From positions 40,401,966 to 40,465,965 of the forward strand of contig JAPXFY010000016.1 of NCBI GenBank assembly GCA_030674185.1: a DNA stretch of 64,000 nucleotides, given 5' to 3'. Source of the DNA: Monoplex corrugatus. Its lineage: Eukaryota > Mollusca > Gastropoda > Littorinimorpha > Ranellidae. This document shows, piece by piece, positions 1-11,805 of this stretch. Within the stretch, counting starts at the first letter, position 1; every line of letters begins with the position of its first letter. Both the position numbers and the translations under genes were made by a program. The notes beneath the pieces were generated by a model that was given only the letters and a program-made list of their open reading frames with translations, did not search any database and had not been told where the DNA came from.

Positions 1-159
1 AGCTAGCGAAAAGAAAATTTGTAAGAAAAAGTGATGTAAATGTTTATGATATGATGTAAATGTTTATGATAACCAAACATTAGGCATGATTATTGCCCTA
101 CAAAATTACACGCATTTACTAAAGGCAAATGGTTGTACTGTGATTAATTAAGTGCTGAC

Positions 160-440
160 ACCTACAGTATGGAATGGAAAGTATGTGGGTCCACAGGAAT
201 CATATCTGGCAGCTTCTTTGGTGGTGTGGCACTGTCCAAGACCATCTTTACGGATATCCTGGAAAAAGACAATTGCCACAGTGGAAGGGTTGGGTAGCAA
301 ATATCAAAGACTGGACCAACCTCAGTATGTCTGAACTGCTTGTTGCTGCACCCCAGACAGAGACAGAAATGAATGGTCCTGTCTGCCACAGCGTTCCATC
401 AGGCCTCTGACAACCACACTGGTTCCAGGATTAAATATGA
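160..440 (+). mobile_element. LINE ORF C-terminal relic
   Basis: The frame starting near 174 reads through a stretch with WVANIKDWTNLSMSELL. This resembles the end of endonuclease-reverse transcriptase polyproteins of RTE-like LINEs, where a Lys/Arg/Gly-rich stretch is followed by a W-x-DNIK-x-WT-x-L motif. An upstream part (KTIF...) is in another frame, so the piece is frameshifted. It is about 90 codons long and ends near a TGA around 410. It lies in the intron before the first SRCR exon and is decayed, not functional. Confidence 0.6.
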
Positions 441-549
441 TTAGGAATTTTATTTGACAAAAAGTAATAATAAGGAATTTTATTTGCCAATCATTTCTTT
501 AAAATTCCCTGTACTTGTCTATCTCCTAATCTTCTGATTTTTTCAACAG

Positions 550-668
550 ATGTCAGGGAAGTGAGGACAGCATTACTGCCTGTGCCAGCTACGCCTTTAA
601 TAATTCGAGAATGGCAGATACATTTAGGTGTTCCTCCACACCTGCATCTGTCCAATGCACCGGATTTG
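550..668 (+). CDS. SRCR domain D0, second-half exon
   Basis: After a pyrimidine-rich tract ending in ttcaacag at 549, the frame starting with tgt at 551 reads CQGSEDSITAC and later SVQCTG. It carries four cysteines in the spacing of the C-terminal half of a group A SRCR domain. The exon enters in phase 2 and leaves in phase 1 at a GTGAGG donor (669). The first half must lie upstream of the window. The exon is 119 bp, too short to stand out as an open frame. The last cysteine and the phase 1 exit fit the other domains. No frameshift is seen. Confidence 0.78.
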
Positions 669-1865
669 GTGAGGCACCACAGCCCGTCTGCTTTCAATAT
701 CTAATTGTATTTTAACTAACCCTACCTTTCATTTATGTTTTCTATCCTTGATGATTTATTGGCTGATTTACTTACTGTCTGGTATGCCACAAACATGCAA
801 CAGAAGACTTTTTCTTTTATCTTGGGTAACATATAAGTGTATTCCAGATGTTCTTTGCCTTTTGCTTTTGTTTATTGGCGTGCTTATGTTCATCATATTT
901 CAATACTCGTATTTTTGCTGCTGCAGTTATTGTATTCTCTCAGTGACATTACCGTAACATTACTTGGTTCATCAGTCAACCATTGGCGTTGAGTCCAGAT
1001 AAGATAGTTACATCATACTGCCATAAAGCCACCTTCCAGAGGAAACAAAACAAATCACCAATGGATTCCAGTTGTACCTGTTCTCACCATATATATTAAT
1101 GATAACTAGATTGGCAATTTGGCATACTTCCGGTCCATGAGAGTATCTGCATCCATTCTTGATATATTTGTTGGATTAACGTCTTTATACCTCGAAATAA
1201 TATGAAGACAAAATAGAAAGTTGCTTTGTAAATTATGTTGTGTTTACGTGTCGATAGTTGCTGCCTGTTTGCATATTATTGACAAAATAGATTATTTCCT
1301 CGAGTCTATTTCGTTTTCTGTTTCAATCTTAGTCTTTTTTTTATTTTAAAGACCATACATACAAAATAATTTTTAAATTGATTGCTTATCGTTTTCTTTA
1401 TTTTTCTTCTAAAGACAGAACTTCTCACAAAATTGAATTGAGGGTAGTTGAATGACACAGTGATGTTACCTAGCTCTGTGTGCCGGCCAGTCCAGTAGTA
1501 CGAGTATAGTGAGGTAATCATATCCCAGAATGGAACAGAGTCAGTTGCCTTATCTATGTTCTTATCTAATGTTTTGATGACACGACCTGCTAAGCTGTGT
1601 ACGGATGACAATGATTGCATAGTCATGGAACCTGAGTGAGTGAGGATCCCCCAGGTAATCTTTATATAAAAACTTACATTGAATCCCCCAATGACAGCTC
1701 ATAAACTACCTGAACATCAAACACATTGACATATTATCATGGGAAAGGAAGCAGCTTAAAGATTCCCAGACCGAGATCACTTTGAGAGAAAGGCATGAAG
1801 AGCCACACGATCTGAAATAGTTTACACATGATCATTTATGTGGTTGTGGTGGAGATGTTTTGACG
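669..1865. other. Intron sequence, nothing recognised
   Basis: AT-rich intron sequence between D0 and D1. The 106-codon minus-strand frame at 1306-1626 shows no family resemblance. I see no exon or element until the SINE relic that follows. Confidence 0.5.
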
Positions 1866-2030
1866 AGACAGAAAGGTGGGGCTGTCTCTATAATTCTTGT
1901 CAGAATACACTGGTGTCAACCAACCTTGAGATACAGACGCTTGAAATACTTGTCAGGAACGTCAAGCAATACTGTCACAGGTGCATCCGTATGAGACTCG
2001 ATTGCACAATTTCAGGGCTCCCAGCTAGCC
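1866..2030 (-). mobile_element. Diverged SINE body relic
   Basis: The stretch matches, with many substitutions, the non-tRNA body of the SINE copies at 4855-5368 and 57211-57649. Shared landmarks in the same order are a 'ggtgtcaacca' block, 'gagatacagac', 'gcatccgt' and 'gagactcga'. The tRNA-like head and the poly(A) end are not recognisable. It is an old, truncated third copy. Confidence 0.55.
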
Positions 2031-2111
2031 ATGGAGTTAACTTTAGGTAATATGGAATATACAATATGAATGTTTTTTGTGCAGGAAACATGTGACGTTT
2101 ACATAAAGGTA

Positions 2112-2114
<3 letters not shown>

Positions 2115-2199
<85 letters not shown>
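2115..2199. repeat. (TG)n microsatellite next to a splice acceptor
   Basis: About 42 uninterrupted TG units, followed by impure TG/TA/CA sequence up to the acceptor at 2259. It stands where the polypyrimidine tract of exon D1 would be expected. Confidence 0.95.
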
Positions 2200-2204
<5 letters not shown>

Positions 2205-2259
2205 GCATGCGTGCTTGCACGTTGTGTGTGTATGTACGCAAACGCACGTGAGTGTGCAG

Positions 2260-2580
2260 TTAAACTGACCCCAAATGCAACGCATGGAGGACTCCAAATG
2301 ATGGTGAATCGAAACACCAGCACTTATGGCTTTGTGTGTGCTGATGGGTTTGGCTCTCAGGAAGCAACAGTGGCTTGCAGAGATCTCGGCTTTCCCTATG
2401 GCCTCCAGATGTCGGCGTCTGCCTTCGGTTATATATCTAGCTCTCGTATCCGACGAACCAAACTGCAGTGCACTGGAATGGAAGCTACGCTGAATGAGTG
2501 TACTTACAGTGACAGCATGGATTACTGTCCTTCGCGGAAGTATGCTTCTGTCGTCTGCTCCACATCTTCACCCAGTTCCG
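2260..2580 (+). CDS. SRCR domain D1, single exon
   Basis: The exon runs from an acceptor ending gtgtgcag to a strong GTGAGT donor at 2581, phase 1 at both ends. It encodes a complete SRCR domain of about 107 residues. Six cysteines are in the group A arrangement: FVCADGF, VACRDLGF, LQCTG, NECTY, DYCPS and VVCST. The ATVACRDLGFPYG block is the family hallmark. N-glycosylation sequons NAT and NTS are present near the start. The open frame continues upstream through the (TG)n tract as Cys-Val repeats, but that part is intronic: it has no domain similarity and a phase-correct AG lies at the domain edge. The acceptor is weak, since the upstream region is TG-rich rather than pyrimidine-rich. Confidence 0.9.
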
Positions 2581-3279
2581 GTGAGTGAGTGGTTCATTAT
2601 TAGATAATTACTGCAAGTTGACCATTGAAAACTGGAGTGACCAAGTTAGGATTATTTAGTTAGTTGGTCGCTAGAGGTTTATTCTGTCTCAGTGTGTAAA
2701 CAGGTCTCAATTTACTTCATTAATCAATCTCTGGAGGTTACACATGATAGTATCTGTGGCTGATTAGGTCATCTATAAGACATCTAAAAATGTCAAAGTC
2801 AGAAGCAAGGCAGTCCACGAACAGTTGAATAGTATATCTCAGTGGATGTGCAATCAACCCTACCACGACAAACTTTTTTATTAGCAATAAGCCAGGTGGT
2901 AAAGACATCCCACAGTTGCATTTGGGGGCTTCAAGATAAGATGAACAATCAACACTACTGTGGAATCGGTTTCGACAGATGCTGTGTTTCAGAAAATATC
3001 TAGGAATTTAGGGAAAAAACCTACTTCGAAAAGGTGTGGCTGCTCAAGGAGAGTGCTTTAGAAGTTGCAGTTACAGAAAAATCAGCTGGACACGACTTCA
3101 GATGCCATCTGGGAACATTCTCATTTTTGATGGAAGTTTCTTCGTGGACCATGATAATACATGATAGTTCTTAGAGATAGGGTTCGGAAATAATGGCTTT
3201 CTGGGTCTTTTGTGGAGTGCTGTTATGGTGAATAGGATTAAGAGTGTTGATCACTAGGTTTAACAGCAAAAGTCTTCAG
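2581..3279. other. Intron sequence, mostly unassigned
   Basis: Starts at the D1 donor. No open frame or repeat is recognised. The last few hundred bases may be the decayed N-terminal part of the LINE that follows, but I cannot align them with confidence. Confidence 0.4.
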
Positions 3280-4080
3280 CTTTTTCCTTAGCAAAGTGAA
3301 CAATTTACCTACGCCCCAACGCTGTGCTCCCTTGAAGAAACAAAATATTAGTTCTATGTGGATCTTGATGCTACCATCAGCAAAGTTCCTGAAATTGTGC
3401 ATGTTATTCAGCTTGGTGATTTCAGTGCTATAGTCCCTTCAGACCACAGCTGATGACCTGACTGTCTTGGATACTCCAGCGTTGGTAAGATAAACGACAG
3501 TGGCCAGACATCAGTGGAGCTCTGCTCCTATTGCAAGCTGTACATCACCAACACGCTCTTCGAAACAAGGCTTTGCCAATAACCCAATGTCTGGATATTG
3601 GCATCACTTAAACATGATCATCACCAAAAGATCTGCCATCGCTAGTGTACATTTCACACGCAGCTTTCACATTGTCAACTGTGACACAGATCATTTCATA
3701 CTGTCCACAAGGCACAGCTGAAACCAGAGATGATCTAGAAAGGATGTCGGCGCATTAACGCTGCAAGGGCAGCCAACCCAGAGCTTCGTACGGAACTCAA
3801 AAACCAAATAGAACAGGCTTTCAAAGTTATTGCAGTCATAACCATGGAGGAGATGTAACATTTCATGCTCGACACCATCTACAACATCTCCATATCATCC
3901 CTTGGAAGAAGGAGACAAACAAATAAGATTAATTTGAGGCTCTCCTGTCCGAGCCTGATGCCAGGAAAGAAGTTATGGTCAAGTGCAAGAGACCCATCAG
4001 AGAAAAACCTTGTTGCACTGAAAACAGCGAGAAACAACGCCCAATGGACAGCTAGGCGTTGCTCAAATGATCACCGATAG
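3280..4080 (+). mobile_element. LINE endonuclease region, 5' part, decayed
   Basis: In shifting frames this resembles the C-terminal half of an APE-type endonuclease of non-LTR elements: a YAPT block near 3308, a LGDFSA block near 3412, a WHHLNMII block near 3600 and a CDTDH block near 3680 (cf. the usual DTDHxLV). A linker with QTARRC-like sequence follows near 4050. Stops and frameshifts break it. The continuation of the same element is at 7800-9590, on the far side of a minus-strand LINE. Confidence 0.7.
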
Positions 4081-4838
4081 ACCATGTGTCAGAACATGTA
4101 ATCCTACACCGAAGTGGCATCATCATTACCATCATCATGTGCCATGCGACATGGCGTTGGCAGTCATGGCCCTCCATACGGATTTGTCTTCTATTGCTGC
4201 AAGCATATCACCTACCCTTTCTCTCCTCCATCCACTCTGCAAAACTGTCTAATATGTTCTCCCTCGGCCTGTCTGGTGCTCTTCTTCCCTCTAGCTTTAG
4301 TGTTGTGACTAGGTACTCAAATTTCTCTTGCCTCATAAAATGTCCTATAAATGTTGCTTGTCTTTTCCTAGTCTTCTTTATTGTTCAGTGATGTTGTTTT
4401 TGTGTTTGCTTCTTTCAAGACTGTCTCTTTTGTTTTCTTTGCTGTCCATGGAACTCTTAACATTCTTCTTAGAAATCACATTTCAGCTGGCCCAATCTTG
4501 TTTTGACTTTGTTGTTGATAGTCTAGACTACGCATCCCTACAATAGTATTGGTTCTGTATAACACTGAAGAAATCTCTTCCTGGTGTTCCATTTGTTAGT
4601 AAGAACGCTTTTTATTTTCTTGAATGCTGTTTTAGTTTGGCCAATTCTGCTGCATATTTCTAATGTGCATCCGTTGTCTGGTGAAATGACTGTTCCCAGA
4701 TATTTGAACTTATCAACTTACTCAGTGTTCTGTCATTTGCTGCTGTTTTACATGAGAGTATTTCTCGTTTTTTCATTGATTGCCATGACTTCGGTCTTCT
4801 TCTATTCAGCTTTAGCCCTTTTTGCCTTCTATTTCATT

Positions 4839-4854
4839 ATATTTACAGGATTTT
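4839..4854. repeat. Target site duplication, left copy
   Basis: atatttacaggatttt is repeated exactly at 5369-5384. The pair flanks the SINE and is 16 bp long, as expected for LINE-driven insertion. Confidence 0.88.
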
Positions 4855-5368
4855 CTTTCTTTTTTTTTTTTTTTTGATTATTGCACTCAGGGAGGTTACC
4901 TTTGTGCTCACCTTCTTTTTTCTTTTTTTCTTTTTGTCGTCCCATTTTCTACGCCACTTTAATGGCCACAGAAGATGGAACAGTTTTTATTATGCGATAA
5001 TGATGATGTCGATGTGGATGATATTCATCATGCTATGGAGTTCCATGTAGGATTGAGACTGCGTGACAGGGTTGTACTCTACGCTTACTATCATAATATA
5101 TCCTGGCGTCAACCAGGCCCGAGAGATACAGACACCTGTGCTGTTGCTCAGAAGATTTGAGCAACACCCTCAATGACGCATCCGTGAAGTAGATGAGACT
5201 CGACTGTGTGGTTCCAGTCTTCCCACTGAGCCTATAGCACGCCCAACTCTGGGTAGGGGCCGGTTAGAGCCGAAAAATCCCACAATGATTTTTGAAGGTA
5301 CTGATGGGGAGTCGAACCCACAACCTTCCAGTCGGTAGTCCGTTGCGTTAACCACTACACCACAGCGA
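4855..5368 (-). mobile_element. tRNA-derived SINE, full length
   Basis: Read on the minus strand the element starts at 5368 with a tRNA-like head. It holds a perfect A box (TGGTGTAGTGG, complement of 5352-5362) and B box (GGTTCGACTCC, complement of 5308-5318), the internal RNA polymerase III promoter. A body of about 370 bp follows, ending in 'taaagtggcgtagaaaatgg', then AG-rich sequence and a poly(A) tail seen as a T-run at 4861-4876. It is flanked by exact 16-bp duplications (4839-4854, 5369-5384). A second copy of the head and body is at 57211-57649 and a diverged body at 1866-2030. The family name is not known to me. Confidence 0.88.
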
Positions 5369-5384
5369 ATATTTACAGGATTTT
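5369..5384. repeat. Target site duplication, right copy
   Basis: Identical to 4839-4854. It marks the upstream (tRNA-head) edge of the minus-strand SINE. Confidence 0.88.
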
Positions 5385-7799
5385 GTAGATCTTTTTCATT
5401 TTCTGCTATGAGAACGGTGCCATTTACACAGCGAAGATTGTTTATATTTTTCCTCCAACCTGTATCCCGGGGCATTCTTCTACATTTCTCGTGATGGTTT
5501 CACTGAAAATGAAAAGAAATATGATGACAGAACACATCCCTGTCTAACCCCTCTTGTGACATTTTGAAAAGAGCTTATATGATTTTCTACTTACATTGCT
5601 GCTGTTTGTCCCCAGTACATATTTCTTATTATTCGTAGATCTTTTCCATCAGTTTTGAGCTTTTCCAGTTGGTTGATCAGTTCTTCGTGTCTTATCTGAT
5701 CAAAAGCCTAGGTATAATCAATAAAACCTAAATATAAATCTTTATTCAACTCAGGTGATCTTTCTATGAAAGTTCTTAGGATGTACATGGCTTTAATAGT
5801 TCCTCTTCAGTCAAGAAATCCACATTGTTTTTGTACTATTTATAATTCTTCTGCTATTTTTTCCCCTTCGTGATTATTCTTCATAGATGGTACAATATAG
5901 CCTCTACTTTCATTGGAAGTGCAATGAAAATTGACCTTGACATATATCTTTAGGGATTTTTTTCTTTGTCATTAATTATATTTACGATGTCTGTTACATT
6001 TTCAATATGAAATTCATCTACGGCCTCAATGATTTTTATAGTAATATTGTCTGATCCTGGGGCTTTTCCTATTTCATCCCTTTTACCGCCGCTCTTATTT
6101 CATCTTTAATTATGGCACTCCTTCAAATTTGTTTGTAATGATGTTTCCTCCTTTCTATCATCGTCAAAATGGTCTTCAGTGTACTCTTCCTTCCATCTAA
6201 TATTTTGTCTTTTTCCACAGAAATCGTACCATCTTTTGATTTTAAGCAACCAGATGATGTGCATGTCTTTTTCCTATGAGCAGTTTCTTCAGTATTTCTG
6301 TGCATAAACTCAGGGTCTGTTTTGTGTCAGTCTTTCTTTGTGCTTTGTTTCCAGCTAAGCTTTTTTAGTTTCACTGCACTTATTCTGGATTTCCTTATCT
6401 GTTTATCTATCTTTTTGCGTGCATCCTGTTTCCCTTAACCTTCCATCGTTTATCCGTCAAGTCTAACATTTCTTTCGATATCCAGTTTTTCTTTGATTTT
6501 CTTTCAACGCTTTGGACTTCTTCTCAAGCTTCATTTATTGAATTTTTGAAATTTGTCCATTGTTCCTCACTGTCACGAACGTCGTCCATAACACTAGATT
6601 TGATTTCAATATGTATGCTAATTTTTGCAGAGTTGATTCATCTGTCTTTAAAAGTCCAAGATTTAGTTTGAATTTATTTTGGTTTGTAATCTTCTGTATA
6701 GTTTCAGCTTAGATTTCCTATCACAGGATTGTGATCAGTGTTGCAGTCTGCGCCTGGTAATGTTTTTGTAATCAACAAAGAGTTTCTAAATCTCTTATTT
6801 ATCAGGATGTAATCAATTTGATTTCATGTGCTGTCTTGTGGATTCATCCATGTCCATTTCCTTCTGTTAGGTTGCTTAAATCAAGTGTTTCCTATTATGC
6901 ATTCATTTACTTGAGCCTACTCGACAAGGTTTTCTCCCCTTTCGTTTCGCGTGCCAAGGCCATGAGGTCCAACTATGTCATCTACGTTTTCTATCCAACT
7001 TTAGGATTAAAATTTCCCATTATTATTTTAATGTCTTGTGATTTGCGCTGAGCCTTGGCTGTCGCTAGTTCGTCATAGAAGTTGTCGATTTCTTCCTTAG
7101 TAATTGCGGGTGTTGGTGCATATACTAGGATGATGTTGATAGCAAATGGCTTGATTTCCAATCTGGCTAGTAAAACGCAGTCTGATGTAGCCCAGTGTCG
7201 TTTGATGGACTTTGATTTGCCATTGTCCAATATGATGCCTACCATCTTTCATGTGTGTCTCCACCAGAATATATAATTCTATGCTTGCCCAACGTTATCT
7301 TGCTTCCTCCCTTCCATTTCACTTCTCCTCGTCCATAAATATTGATGTTCAATCTTTCCATTTCTATTTTGACATTTTCTGCTGTTCGCTTCTGGTAGCA
7401 TTGTTCCAACATTCCATGTTGCAATTCTTATATCTTTAAATCTGATCACAGTGGCCTGATGATGTTCTAGTATCACTTGCTCAACATGACTTCCCCTACT
7501 GGTTGAAGGTGCTCCAGTGGAGCCCTTGTTTACGTCGTTCTCTTTTCCTTTGATGTGTCTGGCCATGATGTTCTTGGGAGGATACAGTGGTGGTTTCCCG
7601 TTGCCTTCCATTGATTAAGTTTGGGATCTCCACTAGCCTCTGTCGTTCCCATGACTACCCACAAAGCAGTGCGGGCTAATTTTCTGTCGGGGTTTACTCC
7701 CTTGGCCTTTGTCTTTCCCGAGGCAACTGAAACGCAGTGGTGATTTTCTGTCAAAGTTTACTCCCTTAGAGGTCTCTGCAGAGACAGTTTACTCACTTA

Positions 7800-9590
7800 A
7801 GGGTCTCTGCTGAGACAGAAGTGGCAATATACAATGCAATTATGAGAGGATGAAGAAAACCTCTTGGGCCACTGCTGGCATGATCACTCTGCTGAAGACT
7901 CATGACAATGAAGTCATCAAAAACCGTGCCAAGCAGATGGAAAGGTGGGCCAAACACTACCAGAACTTGTACTCCACTACGCACTGCGAAAGAGGTCACT
8001 GAGTCAGATCTTGCGAATATCCCCATCTCACCTATCATGAATGAGCTGGACCTACTCCGAGCAGAGAACGAACTCAGCAAGGTCATGAACTCATTTATTC
8101 AAGGCAAAGCACTAGACAGACATGGTATCCCTGCTGTAGTGATTCAGTATAGGAAACCAGTGCTTTGAGTCATCTCCTTGAACTACTTTGCCAAGGCTGA
8201 AAGGAGGCAACGGTTCCCCAAAACATGCGGAATGCAAATATCGTCAAGTTGTACAAGAATAAGGGAGACAACAGTAGCAGTAGTCAATACAGGGACATAT
8301 CACCGCTCAGCACGTAAAGCAAGGCTTTTGTTTTAGTGGTCCATCGTCATTATGATATCTTCACTCAGACAGTTGCAAGAGAAGAGCTGAGAAAAGAAGC
8401 ATCATTACTCGTTGCCTTCATCGACCTGACCGAAGCTTTTGACCTGATTAGTACAAGAGGCGTCTTTGCACTCCTGGACAAGATTGTATATACAACAGAG
8501 CAGCTGAATTTTATCGTCTGTTTCTATGATGGCATGCAGGAGACAGCGCGATTAGACGTGTCGTTCTCAGAGCCATTCTCCACTCAAGGTGGAGGAAATA
8601 GAGATGCATCTTGTCCCGACACTCTTTGGAATGTTCTTCTCCATCGTACTGTCATACACGTCCAGAACATCTGATCGTGGAATGTACCTACACACTAGAT
8701 CTCATGGCAAACTATTCAAAATTGTGGCCTCAGAGGAAAGACCGAAGTGTGTCAGTCCTTATCTAGGTTGATACTCTTTGCCTTGACGTCGCCCATAGCC
8801 AGCGATTACACCTTGTCACTCAACCCAGAGCTCAAAAAGTAGATAAGAAAACTTGCCAATGCCATGGCAAAGCTGTCCAAAAAGTGTGGGAAAACAGCAA
8901 GCTCACCACACCCACCAAAGTTACAGCACACAGAGCCTGCATACTGAGTTTCCTTCTCTATAGCAACGAGAGCTGGACAAACTACGTATGCCAAGAGCAC
9001 CATCTCAGTAGCTTCCACTTGCGGTGCTTGCGAGAGATCCTGAGTAGCAGTAGTCAATACAGTGACATATCACCGCTCAGCACGTAAAGCAAGGCTTTTG
9101 TTTTAGTGGTCCATCGTCATCATGATAGGACTATGTGCTAAATAAGGACGTCCTGGACCAGGCCAGCATGCTAAGGATGTATGCCTCTTCACATAGCGAC
9201 AAATGCGTTGGCTTGGCCACATCTCCCTCATGCAGGATGGCTACATTCCAAAAGCTTGTCACGGGATCCCTGCTCACAGGGCACCCACTTCTATGATACA
9301 GGGACATCTGCAAAAGTGGCTTGAAGTCGGCTGATACCAGTGCGAACATTTGCGAGCTACAAAATTGCTGTGCTGACAACAGGGCTGTATGTACAAACAT
9401 TGCCATTTTAGAAAAGAAACGAACTCGAGTAACCGGGCAGACGAGAGAGGGGAAGCTGCAGCAGCGACCACCCAGCATCAGCCATCAGCCTTCATGTGTA
9501 GCGTCTGTTTCATGAACTGCCACTCAAGAATTGGTTCGTCCAGCCATAGCCGATACTGTTCTATATCCAGCTGTGTCCTTATTCGGGTGC
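7800..9590 (+). mobile_element. LINE reverse transcriptase region, 3' part, decayed
   Basis: This continues the element at 3280-4080. Landmarks are KQMERWAKHYQNLYS near 7935; a SGKAPGxDGIP-type site reading QGKALDRHGIPAVV near 8100; the RT motif LLVAFIDLTEAFDLIS near 8410; FYDGMQETARLD near 8525; PTLFGMFF near 8615; a RQ-RWLGH-like block near 9200; and a C-terminal zinc-finger-like FMCSVCFMNCHSRIG near 9495-9540. Frames change repeatedly and the YADD box is not found, so it is a fossil. About 77 bp (8280-8356) is duplicated at 9049-9126. Confidence 0.72.
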
Positions 9591-9635
9591 ATCCATTGTT
9601 TAATCAAACAAATGGAGCCACCATCAGGGATTTGC

Positions 9636-10850
9636 TGGGTCACATTAATTTAAGCGGATTTAAAGTTAGTTTGTTAATTGGTAATAGTCATTTGCCATGT
9701 CACAGTGCGTGGTCTTAAAGATTAGTCAGTTAATTGGTCATTAAGGATTTGATTTGTCATTGTGTGTAGGCTTAAGGTTAGTTTGTTAACTGATCGTTTA
9801 GGATTTGCCAAGTCACAATGTGTGGTCTTAAGAAAGTCTAGTTAATTGGTTGTTGGGGATTTGCCATGTCACAATGTGTGGTCTTAAGAAAGTCTGGTTA
9901 ATTGGTTGTTGGGGATTTGCCATGTCACAGTGTGTGGTCTTAAGAAAGTCTAGTTAATTGTTGTTGGGGATTTGCCATGTCACAGTGTGTGGTCTTAAGA
10001 AAGTCTAGTTAATTGTTGTTGGGGATTTGCCATGTCACAGTATGGTCTTAAGAAAGTCTGTTAATTGGTTGTTGGGGATTTGCCATGTCACAGTGTGGTC
10101 TTAAGAAAGTCTGGTTAATTGGTTGTTGGGGAATTTGCCATGTCACAGTGTGGTCTTAAGAAAGTCTAGTTAATTGTTGTTGGGGATTTGCCATGTCACA
10201 GTGTGGGGAATTAAATATTAGTTAATTCGTAATTGAGAATTTGCCATTTCACAGCAAGTGGGCTTAAGAATACTTTATAAATTGGCCATTAGGGATTTGC
10301 CATGCCACAGTGTGTGGTCTTAAATTACTTAGTTTTGCCATGTCACAGTGACTGGCATTAAGATGAGTTTAATGGCCATTAAGAGTTTGCCATGGCACAG
10401 TGAATGAGTTCAAGATTAGTTGTTGCCCATTAAAAATTTGCCATGTCACAGTATGTGGGCTTAAAATTAGTTATGTTCATAAATGATTTGCCTTATCAAG
10501 TGTGTGGGTTTAAGATTATCTAGTTAATTGGTTATTAATGATTTGCCAAGTCACGATGTGTGGGCTTAAGATTATTTAGTTAATTGGTCACTAAGCACTT
10601 GCCATGTCACAATGTGGGCTTGAGATTAATTAGTTGGTCATTAAGGACCTGCTATGTCATAGTGTGTGGGCCCAAGATTAGTAGTATGGTCATTAGAGAT
10701 TTGCCATGTCACAGTTTATGGACTTAAGATTACTCAGTTAAATAGCCATTAAGGATTTCCCATGACACAGTGAGTGGGCGTAAGATTAGATATTAGTCAT
10801 TAAGGATTTGTCATGTCACAGCAAGAAGGTTTTAAGATGTGTTAGTAAGC
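9636..10850. repeat. Degenerate ~56-bp minisatellite
   Basis: About 21 copies of a unit containing 'gatttgccatgtcacagtg' followed by 'tggtcttaag' and 'gttaattgg'. Copies at 9780-10200 are nearly identical, and those at both edges are diverged, as expected if homogenisation acts in the centre. It lies in the D1-D2 intron just after a LINE relic. Confidence 0.9.
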
Positions 10851-10859
10851 TGTCTCTGG

Positions 10860-11205
10860 AAGTTCATCACACCACCTGTGAATTTTTATAGATTACCACA
10901 TGGAGTCGCTCCAAATGAGAAAGAAAACAGTTGTATAGAATCGTAGCCCATTGTCATTTGATATTTTTATAGCCCCAAACCATACTTTATTCATTTTGCT
11001 ACTTTCAACATTATACTTCCTGTTGCAAATGCATTATGTGTAATCGAGTTATAGTCCTTCACACGTTTTGAAACAAACCTGCAGTCGTTATAACATTAGA
11101 CATTTCGGTCCTGACGACTGTTGAAACATTGTCAATCTGTCGTCGGTGTGTTCTGTGCTGTACAACCCTATGGAGTGTCGTCATCACCATACGTAGGCCT
11201 ACAGT
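10860..11205. other. Intron sequence, nothing recognised
   Basis: Unique-looking spacer between two minisatellites. No exon or element is seen. Confidence 0.5.
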
Positions 11206-11805
11206 GGCCACATGGAAGCGACAGCTGAAACTAGTCCATCTGTTCAAAACTATTCTAAAGCAGACAGGCTGAAACTAGTCCATCTGTTAAAAAACTATCT
11301 TAAGGCAAGACAGGCTGAACTAGTCACTGTTAAGAAACTATTCTTAGTGCGTGACAGGCTGAAACTTAGTCCATCTGTTAGCACATCAATGTAAAGGCAG
11401 ACAGGCTGAAACTAGTCCATCTGTTAAGAAACTATTCTAAAGGTAGACAGGCTGAAACTAGTCCATCTGTTAAGAAACTATTCTTAGGGCAGACAGGCTG
11501 AAACTAGTCCATCTGTTAAGAAACTATTCTTAGGCAGACAGGCTGAAACTAGTCCATCTGTTAAGAAACTATTCTTAAGGCAGACAGGCTGAAACTAGTC
11601 CATCTGTTAAGAAACTATTCTTAAGGCAGACAGGCTGAAACTAGTCCATCTGTTAAGAAACTATTCTTAAGGCAGACAGGCTGAAACTAGTCCATCTGTT
11701 AAGAAACTATTCTTAGGGCAGACAGGCTGAAACTAGTCCATCTGTTAAGAAACTATTCTTAGGGCAGACAGGCTGAAACTAGTCCATCTGTCATAAAACT
11801 ATTCT
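11206..11805. repeat. 46-bp minisatellite
   Basis: About 13 copies of a unit holding 'gcagacaggctgaaactag' and 'tccatctgttaagaaac' and 'tattctta'. Copies after 11400 are almost identical and earlier ones carry indels. It shares no sequence with the other tandem repeats in the window. Confidence 0.92.

Larger units (their letters stand above)
4090..7790 (-). mobile_element. RTE-like LINE, minus strand, decayed, with nested SINE
   Basis: Read on the minus strand from about 7755, a 5' leader (GNGKPPLYPPKNIM) is followed by an endonuclease start (IRIATWNVGTM, 7430-7390), WKGGSKITLGKHRIIYSGG, VYAPTPAIT and GNFNPKVG. The reverse transcriptase follows: FIDYT-AFDQIRHEEL near 5700, a GVRQGC block near 5550 and a decayed catalytic box at VNGTVLIAENEKDL near 5410. 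The C-terminal tail ends near 4100 in TGATGATG-like repeats, as in many RTE-type elements. Stops and frameshifts show it is dead. It interrupts another LINE (3280-4080 and 7800-9590), so it is the younger insertion. The SINE at 4855-5368 lies just after its RT catalytic box. Confidence 0.75.

Noticed and set aside
1306..1626. 106-codon minus-strand gene
   Set aside because: No family resemblance, AT-rich, no support from neighbours.
2070..2259. Cys-Val-rich N-terminal extension of domain D1
   Set aside because: It is translation of the (TG)n tract. A phase-correct AG at 2259 sits at the domain edge.
5308..5368. Functional tRNA gene
   Set aside because: A and B boxes are perfect, but the rest does not fold as a tRNA and the same head is attached to a SINE body in two places.
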